A DNA stretch of 64,000 bases from Gracilariopsis chorda. Taxonomy: Eukaryota; Rhodophyta; Florideophyceae; Gracilariales; Gracilariaceae. Of this stretch, positions 32,102 through 43,200 are shown piece by piece (position 1 is the first letter of the stretch; every line of letters starts with the position of its first letter). The notes below the pieces were generated by a model that saw nothing but the letters and a program-made list of their open reading frames with translations, was not told the DNA's origin and searched no databases. A program made the translations under genes and the position numbers. Location of the stretch: positions 19,442 through 83,441 of the forward strand of contig NBIV01000306.1 of assembly GCA_003194525.1 (NCBI GenBank). The letters are read 5' to 3'.

Positions 32102-33192
32102 CTCTTGTAAGGTGGCGTCGTATCAGTGATAGCCCACTCGCGCACGCTGCAAAATTTCTGCACGTACGGATTCACCGTGTGCAGCAAGGCTGCCAACTGA
32201 GACAGCAGTTCCGGTTGGAGGCGGGGCAGCAACCCCGCTCGCCTCGCAGACTGCGCGTCATAGTCGGTGTCATGGATGTATACGGACAGAAATGCGGGCT
32301 GGACACCCCGAGCGGGAATAAGCGGACCCATGTAGTGATAGATCTGTCCCTGCATGGTGATCGTAGGATTGAAGGTAGAGTCTCCTAAACCACGGCTCAC
32401 CCAGTTTGCCTTGACGGACGCCATAGACATAACTGTGTTGTAGGCACGGATCTCAGCACGAAAGTGGTTCTCTCGGGGCCCAGTCGCAGTCAACAGTTGA
32501 CGAAGAAGAGGTGGAGGCTGCAGAAGCGCAGGGAAGCTGAGATGCCCTTTTGCACAGCACTGCGAGAAAAGCGGGTTCCAGCGAGAGCTGTTCACCACTC
32601 TCTCCTCTCTGAAGTGCAGTGTCTTGGAGAAGCGGCACTCGACATTCATGAGACCAAGGTCCATGTAGCCACTGTCATGGACATTATCCGAGTCAAAAAA
32701 TCTACGGGCGACATTTCGGCTCTCGCGCTGAGCTTCAAGACGCTGATGTCGATCAGCTGTGCTCTCGAGCTCTCGTGATGCCTGTCTAGAGGTTCTGTCG
32801 GAGTGACAGCGAGATTGTTGAGTCAAAGGATCATTCTGTGACCTCGCAGCACGCCGGGAATCACGATCATTTCCCTGACGGTTTGAACGGTGAGCTGGGG
32901 TCTCTGAAGCTCGTGCCAAAGCAGTCGCTACGCGGTTAGTCTCACGATTGTCATCCGTCTGCGGCTCTGATTGTGCAGCCCTTCTTCTTCGCGCACGTTC
33001 CCTATCAGCTGCTCTTCGTGCTTCACGCTGTTCCTCAGTTTCATTTGCCCTCCGTATGGCTGCTCGCTCTCTATCACGACGTCTCCTCTCTGCCTGTTGC
33101 TCACTAGACTCTGCTCGACGTCTTGCAGCAGTACGTTGACGGTTCTGCTCACGTCTGGCATCGCCTGAAGCACTGGCCTGAGTTGTAGGCAT
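32083..33192 (-). pseudogene. Helitron C Rep, N-terminal part
   Basis: ATG 33192. The first ~150 residues are a very basic Arg/Glu/Ala coiled-coil-like region (RRRRDRERAAIRRANETEEQ type). Then comes the typical Helitron N-terminal domain: CCAKGHLSFPALLQPPPLLRQ and FRAEIRAYNTVMSMASVKA, followed by GQIYHYMGPLIP and FLSVYIHDTDYD. It ends at NPYVQKFCSVREW, where an intact Rep would run on toward its nuclease domain. No intron signal is seen. Different from Helitron A/B at the N-terminus, so this is a second Helitron lineage sharing the same kind of 3' end. Confidence 0.8.
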
Positions 33193-33858
33193 GGTTAAAA
33201 GAACGTAAGTACTCCACAAAAAAGATAAACTGTCCAAAGACCGGCAAATCAAAAAAAGAAAAGAAAGAAAAAAGAAAAAAAAGGATATGGTCGAGAAAAA
33301 TCGTGCTACGGGCTGCCAAACCCTTTTATGCACCTAGCACCGAAGTTTTGGATCGTTGCAGAGAAGATAGAATATCTTGACCACAAAGAAACCGCCTAGA
33401 TTGGGAACTGACCTGTACAGAGTAAACAGGGGGCCGTGCCTGGAGAGTCTGCCAGGACTGCGAGATGTACAACCCCAAAATCGCTAGGCAGCTCTGTGCT
33501 GGACGTATTTTAGTCCGAAGACCGTTTCCCTTTAACCGTTCCTTAGATCCAGACAGAGCCGCTGTTGCTCGACTCATACTCTGTTGTCCCCTTTCTAGAC
33601 TCTTCAAGGGCTACTCCTTCCGCGCAAAGCACGTTTTGTGGGGAACTATCGTACCTTACGTGAACGCCACCCAGAAATAGTTGCCGAACCAATTTAATCT
33701 GGATGACGAACGCGTTATTTGGTGAGAAAGTTAAACTTAACAGATCCCGCCGGTACCGCCAGCGTACCTTTTTCAGACGTCCTGACTCGCCCAGAGTGCT
33801 AGAACCCACACCGTAGGTTAACCACAGCGAAGAAGAACGAGAGCGCTCACTGGGCGAG

Positions 33859-34245
33859 TGCATTGCACGCTTTTGTATAGCGTGCAATGCGATTGGTGCA
33901 CATGACCGTTGAAAAATAGTAATCAAAACGGTCATGTGCACTGCACTGCAACGGCTTAGTTACTGTAATATAGTGGGTGGGCTACTATGGTCAAACGGCT
34001 AGGCTACTGTGGCGTGCAGAAGACGCCAGGTGGAAACGTGTCGGATTATGCGGTCCAAGATGGCGTGCAAAAGGCACCAGGTGGAAAGGTGTCGCATTAT
34101 GCGGTGCAAGATGCCTCTTGGAGCGCATAAAATGCCACGTTTCCACTTGGCAGCCTCCTTGGCGATTTTGCAGCCAATGAGTGAGCGTTAGCTGACAGAC
34201 AGACACACAGACAGACAAACTTCCGCTTTAGTATAAGTGGGGGGA
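33859..34245 (-). repeat. Helitron array 5' terminal block, copy in C
   Basis: First of three similar ~370 bp blocks (others 35745-36122 and 38320-38813). It holds a perfect 15 bp hairpin GTGCACATGACCGTT / AACGGTCATGTGCAC (33896-33941), preceded in this copy by an 11 bp hairpin (GCATTGCACGC, 33860-33890). Next comes a twice-repeated ~60 bp segment (GCGCCAGGTGGAAAC type) and a CAGACAGA microsatellite. It ends in TAGTATAAGTGGGGGG, which on the minus strand is the TC start of the element. Confidence 0.75.
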
Positions 34246-34513
34246 CAAGTGGCTCCATTGCGTGCTTCGCACGCGTTAAGGAGTAAAAGAAGCATTAGAG
34301 TGAAAGGAGTATTTGGGTAGCGTGTTTGGCTCCTGTGCATACTTTTCACGCAGGCGTTAGAATTGCTCAGGTTACCGTCGCTTCAGTGGTGGAGAAAAGC
34401 ATCATAGATGGTTTGAGTCAAGTAATATGTAGAAATGGAAATTGTGTGCATAGAGAGTGCGCTTTCAGCTCCGTCATACAACTCATGATCGAAAGCACTG
34501 GCAATAGAGTGCT

Positions 34514-34550
34514 GCTCTGCACGCAGGCGTTTCACGCCCGCGTGCAGAGC
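34514..34550. repeat. GC-rich hairpin in Helitron D
   Basis: GCTCTGCACGC(A/G)GGCG and its complement with a five-base loop. Related hairpins in Helitron E are at 36626-36669 and 36716-36752. One arm base is mismatched here. Confidence 0.7.
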
Positions 34551-34930
34551 ACCCTACCGCCCCTGCATGCAATTCTTAGATGCTGATATGGCAATGGCGT
34601 GCTTTGCACGCTGGCGTTTCACGCCCCACGTGCAGACTGCCCCACCCACTCGGAACGCAGTCTGCAGAGGTTGCTATGTCACGATATACTTCTGTCGTGT
34701 AGATGAGATCTGTATATCTTAACATTTGGAAGGAAAGTGCCACCATCTTGGAAAGCATAGTCATTTGTAGCCATTTCGTACCTAGCATTATTGAACAGAT
34801 TGGCAGTGCCGCCTGTAATATACCTTGTAATGCCATCAGAGCATCAGATAGCCTCCGCAAGTGCGTGTGAGACGGTATTGTGGCTTCTATTGCATCGAAA
34901 TTTGAGCATAAATCTGTAGAGTGATACCTA

Positions 34931-35045
34931 GCATCGTCGCTCCTCGAATCATCGTGCCTCGTATCATGGCGCCTAGCATCGTCGCGCCTAGCATTGTCGC
35001 GCTTAGGATCGTCCCGCCCAGCATCTTGGCGTGTTGCATCGTCGA
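34931..35045. repeat. 15 bp minisatellite in Helitron D
   Basis: About seven degenerate copies of GCATCGTCGCGCCTA. On the minus strand it would read as Arg-Asp-Asp-Ala-Arg repeats, which explains an apparent open frame here. A matching array is at 37134-37265. Confidence 0.7.
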
Positions 35046-35584
35046 ACATTCTTGTGTAAAACCTCATTTAGGGTAACATGGCGGGCTGCTGAGGTATTGT
35101 GGCTTCTATGGCATCAAGCTTTGACGATGAAGCTGTAGAGCATTGCTTGGTAAACGGAAGTAGAATCGTCGCGCATTCTACTATGGTGCGTAAAGTCTTC
35201 ATGTAGAACATGGTCAAGCATAGCTTTGTTGCGCGGATCATCGTAAAAGGCAGCACTGCGTGTGGCAATTATGCAGTAAAGTATGCTACCGTGCGAAACT
35301 AAAACCTTCGCGTATACTGCAGCAGTTTAGAGCATCGTCGTGCTTAGCATCCTCGCTCCTCGAATCATCGCGCCTAGCCTTGTCTCTTTTACCATTATCG
35401 CGCCTAGCATCTTCGTACAAAAGATGTTTATGCGGAGCCTTCTTAAAGAGATCACTGCGTACTCTTCTATGGTGTAGAGGAGTATAGTCATGCCGGCAAG
35501 AAAATGCGTGTATACTTATGTCGAGAAAATGTCATATGTGAAGGGTAAGTAAAGGAAATGAAAGGGAAGCGCTCAGCGCCCGAA

Positions 35585-35755
35585 TGACATTGAACCTTTT
35601 AGTGTAGTGCAAATTCGTTGGTCTACATAACCATGGAGTATGGCATGGCACGCTTTAGTATAGTGCTATTTTATTGGTGTGCATAACCATGGTGAATAAC
35701 ATGGCATGCTTTAGTGTAGTGCCATTTTACTGGCGTGCATAAGGATGGTGTAGTA
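35585..35755. repeat. 56 bp satellite, short array in Helitron D
   Basis: Three copies of the unit described at 37801-38325 (GGCA(C/T)GCTTTAGT-TAGTGCCATTTTA core). Fewer copies than in Helitron E. Confidence 0.75.
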
Positions 35756-36314
35756 TAGCGTGCAATTTTATTGGTGCACATGACCATTGAAAAATATTAA
35801 TTAAAACCGTCATGTGCACCGCAGTGCAAGGGCTCGTGTACTGTAGTGTAACGGGTGGGCTACTATGGTCAAACCTGTAGGCTACTGTGGCGTGCAAAAG
35901 GCGCCAGGTGGAAACGTGTCGGATTATGCGGTGCAGGATGGCGTGCAAAAGGCGCCAGGTGGAATCCTGTCGCATTATGGGGTGCAAGATGCCTCTTGGA
36001 GCGCATAAAACGCCACGTTTCCACTTGGCAGCCTCCTTGCCGATTTTTCACCCAATGAGTGGGTGTTAGCTGACAGACACACAGACAGACGGACAAACAT
36101 TGTCTTTAGTATAAGTGGGGGAACAAGTGGCTCCATTGCGTGCTTCGCACGCGTTAAGGAGTGAAAGAAGCATTAGAGTGAAAGGAGTATTTAAGAAGCG
36201 TGTTTTGGGTAATTTGTTTGTAGAATGCAAGTATAATTGGGGAGTAAAAAGGAAGAGGAGAAGAAAAAAAATGAAATAAAAAAGAAGAGGTTTACGTAAA
36301 GCTATCAAGTTAGT

Positions 36315-36541
36315 CTACGAAAGAACTTCGGGGTACACTACATTATTGGTAGAGGTGCTACCGGCAGGGAGACAGGCCACGATGTTGGACGGGTTGGTGG
36401 TCTGAGAAAAGGCGATGTACAGATGGCCATGCATGAAACAGCCATCACGCAAGTCCAGTCCGATGCGACCATTAAACGACTGACCCTGTGCCTTATTGGT
36501 AATGATGGCAAAACAGACACGTACTGGGAACTGGGTCTGAT
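36315..36541 (-). pseudogene. Helicase gene remnant in Helitron E
   Basis: C-terminal end of the PIF1 helicase, closely similar to 29277-29520 in Helitron C: FAIITNKAQGQS, GRIGLDLRDGCF and HLYIAFSQTTNPSN, ending at the same final residues. Upstream of ~36541 the similarity stops and the hairpin region begins. Not functional. Confidence 0.85.
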
Positions 36542-36625
36542 TTACCAAATAATTAAAAATGTGTGTGCATAGAAAGTGCACTTTCAGATCCGTCATGCAA
36601 CGCATGATCGAAGGCAATGGTAATA

Positions 36626-36752
36626 GGTGCTCTGCACGCGGGCGTTTCATGCCCGCGTGCAAAGCACCCCACCGCCGCCGCATGCAGTTCGTAGATGCTG
36701 GTATATCAATGAAATGCTCTGCACGCGGGCGTTTCACGCCCGCGTGCAGAGC
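36626..36752. repeat. Two long GC-rich hairpins in Helitron E
   Basis: 36716-36752 is a perfect 16 bp stem GCTCTGCACGCGGGCG with loop TTTCA. 36626-36669 is a near-perfect sister with one or two mismatches. They are part of a ~90 bp tandem duplication that also includes CATGCAGTTCGTAGATGCTGG. Confidence 0.8.
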
Positions 36753-37133
36753 ACCACACCGCCGCTGCATGCAGTTCGTAGATGCTGGTATGGCAATGGC
36801 ATGCCTTGCACCAGGCGGGCTTTTCACGCCCCGCGTGCAGACTGCCCCACCGCCTCGGCACGCATTCTGCAGAGGCTGCTATGCCACGCTACGATTCTGG
36901 CGTGTAGATGAGATCTGTATATCTCAACATTTGGAAGGAAATTGCCACCATCGTGCAGAGCATAGTCCTTCGTAGCGTTTTCGTACATAGCATTATTGAG
37001 CGGAGTAGGCATGCCGCCTGTAATATACCTTGAAGTCATCAGAGCATCAGATAGCCACTGCTGGCGCGTGTGAGAAGGTATTATGGCTTCGATTGCATCG
37101 ACATTTGAGCATAAATCTGTACACTGACAGCTA

Positions 37134-37265
37134 GCATCGTCGCTCTTCGAATCATCGCGCCTGGTATCATGGCGCCTACCATTGTCGCGCCTACCATTGT
37201 CGCGCCTAGCATCGTCGCGCTTAGGATCGTCGCGTCCAGCATTTTGACGTCTAGCATCGTCGAGG
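37134..37265. repeat. 15 bp minisatellite in Helitron E
   Basis: About eight degenerate copies of the ATCGTCGCGCCTAGC unit, homologous to 34931-35045. Confidence 0.7.
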
Positions 37266-37800
37266 AATTTTGTGCAGAACCTCATTTAGGGTAACATGGC
37301 GTGCTGCTCAGGTATTGTGGCTTCTATGGTATTGAGCTTCGAAGATGAAGCTGAAGAGCATTGCTTGGTAAGCGGAAGTAGAATCGTCGCGCATTCCACT
37401 ATGTCGCATAAAGTTTTCATGTAGAATATGGTCAAACATAGCTTTGTTGCGTGGAGCATCGTAGACGGCAGCAATGCATGTGAGAATTATGCATTAAACT
37501 ATGCTACCGTGCGGAAGTACAACCTTGGCGTATACTGCAGCATTGTAGAGCATCGTCGTCCCTAGAATCGTCGCGCGTCGAATCACTACACATAGCCTTG
37601 TCGATCTTACCATTGTCGCGCCTGGCATGGTCATGTAGAGCATAGTTATGTGGATCGTTGGTTAAGAGATCACTGCGTAATGCTCTATGGTGTAGAGGAT
37701 TATAAACGTGCCGGCAATTAAATGCGTGTATACTTATGTCAAGCGATGTTTCATTTGTACAGTAACTAAAACAAAAGAAAGGGGAGCGCTCAGTGCGCGA

Positions 37801-38325
37801 ATGACATGGCACGCTCTAGTGTAGTGCCATTTTATTGGTGTGCATAACCATGGTGAATGACATGGCACATTTTCTTGTAGTGCCATTTTATTGGTATGCA
37901 TAACCATGGTAATTAAAATCGCACGCTTTATTGTAGTGCCATTTAATCATGTTGAATGACATGGCATGCTTTATTGTAGTGCCATTTTACTGGTGTCCAT
38001 AACCATGGTGAGTGACATGGAACGCTTTATTTTAGTGCCACTTTATTGTTGTGCATAACCATAGTGAATGACATGGCATGCTTTAGTGTAGTGCCAGTTT
38101 ATTGGTGTGCATGACCATGGTAATTAAAATGGCACGCTTTATTGTAGTGCGTTTTAACCATGGTGAATGACATGGCACGCTTTAGTGTAGTGCCAATTTA
38201 TTGGTGTGCATAACCATGGTAGTTAAAATGGCACGCTTTATTGTAGTGCCATTTACCCATGGTGATTGACATGGCACGGTTTTTTTAGTGCAACTTTATT
38301 GGTGTGCATAACCATGGTGTAGTCT
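37801..38325. repeat. 56 bp satellite with 42 bp variants
   Basis: Ten units starting near 37805, 37861, 37918, 37961, 38017, 38073, 38129, 38171, 38227 and 38269. Full units are 56-57 bp; the third, seventh and ninth are 42-43 bp because of one shared internal deletion. Core: TGGCACGCTTTA, TGTAGTGCCATTTTATTGG and GCATAACCATGG. Confidence 0.85.
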
Positions 38326-38813
38326 AGCGTGCAATGGCATTGGTGCACATGACCGTTGAAATATAGTAATTAAAACGGTCATGTGCACTGCATTGCAACG
38401 GCTTAGTTTAGTGTAGTGCCATTTTATTGGTGTGCCTAACCATGTAGTGTAGCGTGCAATGCCATTGGTGCACATGACCGTTGAAAAATAGTAATTAAAA
38501 CGGTCATGTGCACTGCATTGCAACGGCTTAGTTACTGTAGGGTAGTGGGTGGGCTACTATGGTGAAACGGCTAGGCTACTGTGGCGTGCAAAAGGCGCCA
38601 GGTGGAAACGTGTCGCATTATGCGGTGCAAGATGGCGTGCAAAAGGCGCCAGGTGGACACGTGTCGCATTATGCGGTGCAAGATGCCTCTTGGAGCGCAT
38701 AAAACGCCACGTTTCCACTTGGCAGCCTCCTTGCCGATTTTTCAGCCAATGAGTGGGCGTTAGCTGACAGACACACAGACAGACGGACAATCATTGTCTT
38801 TAGTAAGGGGGGA
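38320..38813 (-). repeat. Helitron array 5' terminal block, copy in E
   Basis: Third copy of the 5' block, with the hairpin arms GTGCACATGACCGTT / AACGGTCATGTGCAC duplicated (38342 and 38468 regions), the repeated GCGCCAGGTGGA(A/C)AC segment and the CAGACAGA tract. It ends at ~38813. Confidence 0.75.
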
Positions 38814-38906
38814 ATGTAGTGTTGGGTACATTTACTGCTAGGACATTTGCCCCGTCTTTAAATAAATAATCGATTTCGATTTCGATAGTCGAATTAAGAT
38901 AAAAAA

Positions 38907-39056
38907 TGAGAATTAGATTTTATTTCGGTTGCGCGGAGCGCAGGAGCTCGCTTGACAGTGAGCTCCCCACGGAGCTCACTGTACTGTAACGATAATTGAA
39001 TACTAGCTCTCTGCCGGCGGTGTCCGCCACTGTGAGAGGGGGGAACCATCTTGTCA
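38907..39056 (+). repeat. copia 5' LTR
   Basis: 150 bp, begins TGAGAATTAG and ends CTTGTCA. It carries a 12 bp inverted repeat ACAGTGAGCTCC / GGAGCTCACTGT. Short for an LTR; the promoter within it is not obvious. Confidence 0.93.
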
Positions 39057-39066
39057 TGGTAGCATC
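39057..39066 (+). promoter_or_regulatory. copia primer-binding site
   Basis: TGGTAGCATC immediately follows the 5' LTR. TGG complements the CCA tail of a tRNA. The gypsy element of this window uses the same ten bases, so both probably use the same tRNA primer. Confidence 0.75.
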
Positions 39067-40272
39067 CCGGTCACATCCCGACCGCGGCACCATCTGACGA
39101 AGCACCTTCTTTCTCCTCCGCCGACTCTCCTCGCCCCCCCCTCAACCGCCCTCTTTGAACAGCGCAAAGTGCCCTGCACCCTTAAACGTCAAACTGCACA
39201 CTGGGAAACCTACGACCAGACGCTTCAGCGGTTGCAACAAGCAGCCCCGCGTATCCTCTGCAACACACTCCTGGAACCGCGGCGCCGCTTCAACCTACTC
39301 ACCTGCGGCTTCCGCGTCTTACTCTACACAGCTGCTGCCCCTCAGCTCTCAGTCTTGCAGCCGAAACCACCACACCGCACACCCGCGCCGCCTCTGCAAC
39401 CTTTCCTGCCACAGTGCACCACCGGGCACAAGACGGCCCGCCGCGCTTTCTGCACGCGGCCACCCACATTAGCGCACCATCTGCGCGTCGCCACCAGCCG
39501 CACGGCGTTGAACAATCCACACCCGGTACTGCAGGGCTGCCTCCGCAACTCATCCGAGCGGCATCTGCAACACTGTTTGCCGCAACACCTGCCGCACTAC
39601 TACCGCTTCTGTTGCTGCTGCGCTGCCGTTCGCCAACAATCAGCACCGCGATCTTGTACGCTCCTTTCGCTGGAGAGGCGTGCCTCCTTGGGCTATACAA
39701 AGACACTTCGCACATTGGGCGCTGTGGCCCGTCGGTATATTCAACTACTGTCTCAGGCTGCACCGTAAGGTGCCGAGGACATCTTTGGCTACCTGGTTAG
39801 GATTCAAGTTAGTACGAAGCCCTCAGCTGTGCGAGTTGAAAGCTCTAGTGGCTGTGCCATTGGGGTGGACGAGGAGTACGCTGGGCACCAGGAACACTTC
39901 GCCCATATCTTCACACATTTTGTGAAGTAGGCTCCTGGGTAGCTGAAGGCCGCGCAATCTGTCGCAAGGGACTAGACGGAACATACTGGTGAAAGCATAT
40001 CCTGCTGTTAGTAACCTTCCCTGGACGTTCCGTAGGCACTGTCGCGCCTTGTTCTGGTTTGTGCAGAACAGGGTTGGCTGCAGGAAACACATCTCACCGG
40101 GAGAGTCTAACCCGGAGCCAGAGGACTCTCCTCGAGGGGACCGGTGAAAAAACCCGTGTCAGTGGCCCCGGCTACTCACTGAGTAGTAGAAGGATCCCTC
40201 GCCCAGTAGGGGACTGGCGAAGATCAACTAAGAAGACTTCAACCCCCGCTCTCGCGTCGAGTAAGCTCCGCA

Positions 40273-43200
40273 ATGGAAGTGGACAGGGACCCTGAGTCAA
40301 AACGCATTCCTCGTCTCAAGGGTAACGCCGACTATTACACATGGCGTATCTACGTTCGCGACCTCATGCATTCGCAGGACACACTCTTTGTCCTGACCGT
40401 CCCGCGGCCTCACGGTGGAACTGCCCAGGCTCGCAGAAGATGGAACGACGCAGACAGGAAGGCACGATCTGCCATCCTGCAAAACCTCGGCACTCAACCC
40501 ATCGTTGCCGTTTCCGAGTTGCTGGAACAGGAAACATGTTCCGCACTCAAGCTATGGAGAAAACTGGAGTCCACATTCAAGAAGGACAACATCCAGTCGA
40601 AACTCAACCTCCGGCAAATGTTGAACTGCCTTTCGTTCAACGACAACGATGATGTCCAGAAGCACTTGCTGGAACTGGAAACAATATTCATCGAATTGGC
40701 TCGCCTCGGGGACCTGACGTCAAATAGGGAACGCACAGTCACACTACTGCGTACGTTGCCTGACTCGTTAATGGCAATTACGCTGCTGGCCGATGCGAAC
40801 AACATGGAATACGATCAAGTCGTATCACTTGTTCGATTGGAGATGGACCGTCGAAAACATCGGAAATCGAATGCGACGACAAAAGGCTCCGAGACCCAAG
40901 GAAGCACTAAGCACCCATACCCCTCAGCAAAGAAGTCTTCAACGAACAAGAAGACACGCGGAAAGGGGAACAAGAAGAAGGGTGTTAAGTGCTGGAAATG
41001 TGGCCGCATTGGACACATTCGTTCTGAATGCCGACAGAACAACGGTTCCAAGTCCAATAACAACAACAACGGGAACAATAGTGGCATCTCTCGGAGAGGT
41101 AACAATCAGTCCTCCGATAGAGACTATCGCCCCTGGGAGACGGAACGCAACTCCGGTCACAACTACAATCGCCAACAAAACAACAACAACAATAACAACA
41201 GCCACACAGCTCGTGGTTTCGTTGCACGCGCTCAGTCCAGATGTCTCAGCGCAAAGGAAACCAGGACATTTCTAGATTCTGGTGCTACTCATGTTTTCAT
41301 AAACGGCAAGGACCTCATTACGGATTTTTTCGAAACCAACGACGAAGTTGTGCGATCATGTGACCAACACACTGACATTAAAGGCAAAGGAACAATACTA
41401 CTACCAATTGGTGACGGCGTTACACTGCCGGCCAAGTATACTCCATCCTTCGACTCTAACTCAGTTTCACTCAAAGTCCTTTTGGACTACATTGATGTGA
41501 TGTACTCCTCCACAAAAGGCTTCGAAATTAAAGATCGCTCCTCCAGTCGAACGGTATACCAAGTCCCACCAAGGGACGGATTGTATATACTACCAAACCC
41601 CGCTCGACCGGAACGCGCACATGCAGCCATGCTCCAACCTGGGGATACAGCAAAAGATTGGCACGACAAGGTAGGCCACCCAGGGTCTGACCGACTGCTG
41701 CAAAGCATAGAAAGGTCCGAGGGCATCCCAAAGCTATCCCTAGATGAACTCCGAAACATTCACTGCTCTCCATGCAGCGAAGGAGGTCCCAAACGCGCGC
41801 CACTTACGCAATCAACCGAAGTAGCACGCCGTCCTCTGGAGCTAACACACACGGGCTTAACCGGACCAATACGTTCCTCGTCGTTACAAGTTTCGACATA
41901 TCTACACGTCCTGCTCGACGATAATAGCAGGGCATACGCACTTTACTTCCTAAGTTCAAAGTCGCAATTCTTTGAATCGGTCCGATGGTACAAGGCTCGC
42001 GCAGAAAATGAACAAGCCCCACTGCGGCTCATTCGCGTTCGCCTTGACGGGGCGGGTGAGAATCGATCGGATGACTTCGTAACGTTTGCGAAGGAAAACG
42101 GATTGATCCTAGAGTATGCACCCCCCTACGCGCACCAATCGAATGGAGCCGCGGAAAAGATCATACAAGATCTGTGGAGGATGACGCGAATATTCCTACA
42201 TGCCGCAAAACTACCACCCGAGCTATGGGAAGAGGCGATATCCCACGCGAACTATCTGCGCAATTGCCTACCCAACTCCAAAGTTGGGATGGAAGTGCCC
42301 TAGAACATATGGTTCGGTAGGAAGCCGGACTTCTCGAACTTACTCAAGTTCGGACAACACGGGCATGCTTTCATATATCGCCCGGAGACTGCGAAAAACA
42401 AGAAGTTGCTCCCGCGTGCAGTACCAGGACACTTCGTCAGCATGCAGAGTCACCGCACCCTTTATAGGATCTATGTCCCCACCGAGCGCAAGGTCATCAT
42501 TACACGCGCACGGGACTTCAAGGTCACTAGGGAACAGCTTCCTTCGATCCATGACCTCATCGACTTCTCGTCGTGGAGAAGGTCCGAAGCAGAAATGGCC
42601 GGACAAGAAACTGTCGAAGAACACCTCGATGCAGCACTGGCTCTATGCATGGTTTCTCACACGCGCTCCAAGTACCTCAGGGATGATGGCAGCATCCCTA
42701 GAAACTTTGATGAAGCGCGGAGAATACCATTGTGGGCGGAGGCAATCGACCGGGAATATAACGCTCTTGTCGATAGGAAGACTTGGGTACTGGTGAATAA
42801 AGAACCAGGAATGCGACCACTCCACTTTCTCTGGGCATTCATCGCCAAGATTCTTGGCCCAGACCCTCACCATATCTTACCCAAAGCACGATGTGTTGCA
42901 CGGGGCGACCTCTAACGCCCATACATCGACTTTGACCCGGACGAACTATACGCTCCAGTTGCAAGGCAGAAAACCATTGGCCTCCTACTTGCGAAGGCTG
43001 CGGCACAAGGACTCCTACTGGAAACGCTGGATATTAGCAATGAGTACCTGTATGGGGACCTGGACGAACCTCTAATCATGGAACAGCCACAGAACTCTAC
43101 GGGATCGGGATATGTTCCTGGAAAGGTTTGCTTGCTTCAAAAGTTTATCTATGGGGCAAAGAAGGCAGGACATATATGGGGATCGCTGTTCCACAAGGAA

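Larger units (their letters stand above)
29087..34245 (-). mobile_element. Helitron C, first unit of a head-to-tail Helitron array
   Basis: 3' end on the left: hairpin GCGTGC-GAA-GCACGC (29105-29119) then AATGGAGCCACTTG ending at 29087, flanked by T. The 5' end on the right begins TCCCCCCACTTATAC at 34245 and abuts the 3' CTTG of Helitron D with no spacer. It encodes a Rep-like region in two frames and a PIF1 helicase on the minus strand. The Rep nuclease centre is missing. 33334-33858, between the 5' terminal block and the first gene, holds no recognisable gene. Confidence 0.75.
34246..36122 (-). mobile_element. Helitron D, non-autonomous, second unit of the array
   Basis: 3' end at 34246 (hairpin GCGTGC-GAA-GCACGC and CACTTG, identical to Helitron C). 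5' end at 36122 beginning TCCCCCACTTATAC, abutting Helitron E. It contains no transposase. The interior holds a GC-rich hairpin (34514-34550), a 15 bp minisatellite (34931-35045), filler sequence and three copies of the 56 bp satellite (35585-35755). The interior from ~34430 to ~35520 is a diverged copy of 36555-37800 in Helitron E. Confidence 0.7.
36124..38813 (-). mobile_element. Helitron E, non-autonomous, third unit of the array
   Basis: 3' end at 36124, same hairpin and CACTTG as C and D. 5' end at about 38813 (TCCCCCCTTACTAAAG on the minus strand). It carries the last ~140 codons of a helicase gene (36315-36541), two GC-rich hairpins, a 15 bp minisatellite (37134-37265), the 56 bp satellite and the 5' block. 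It appears derived from an autonomous copy like Helitron C by internal replacement. Confidence 0.7.

Noticed and set aside
34931-35045. Asp/Arg-rich repeat protein (163 codons, minus strand)
   Set aside because: Encoded by a 15 bp minisatellite inside a Helitron, no ATG-led context or conservation beyond the repeat.
39169-39768. 199-codon frame in the copia leader
   Set aside because: Starts with GTG, C-rich leader, no motif, not in frame with gag; treated as leader.
40985-41227. Cys/Val-rich minus-strand frames opposite copia gag
   Set aside because: Antisense of the Asn-rich AAC/AAT repeat stretch of Gag.
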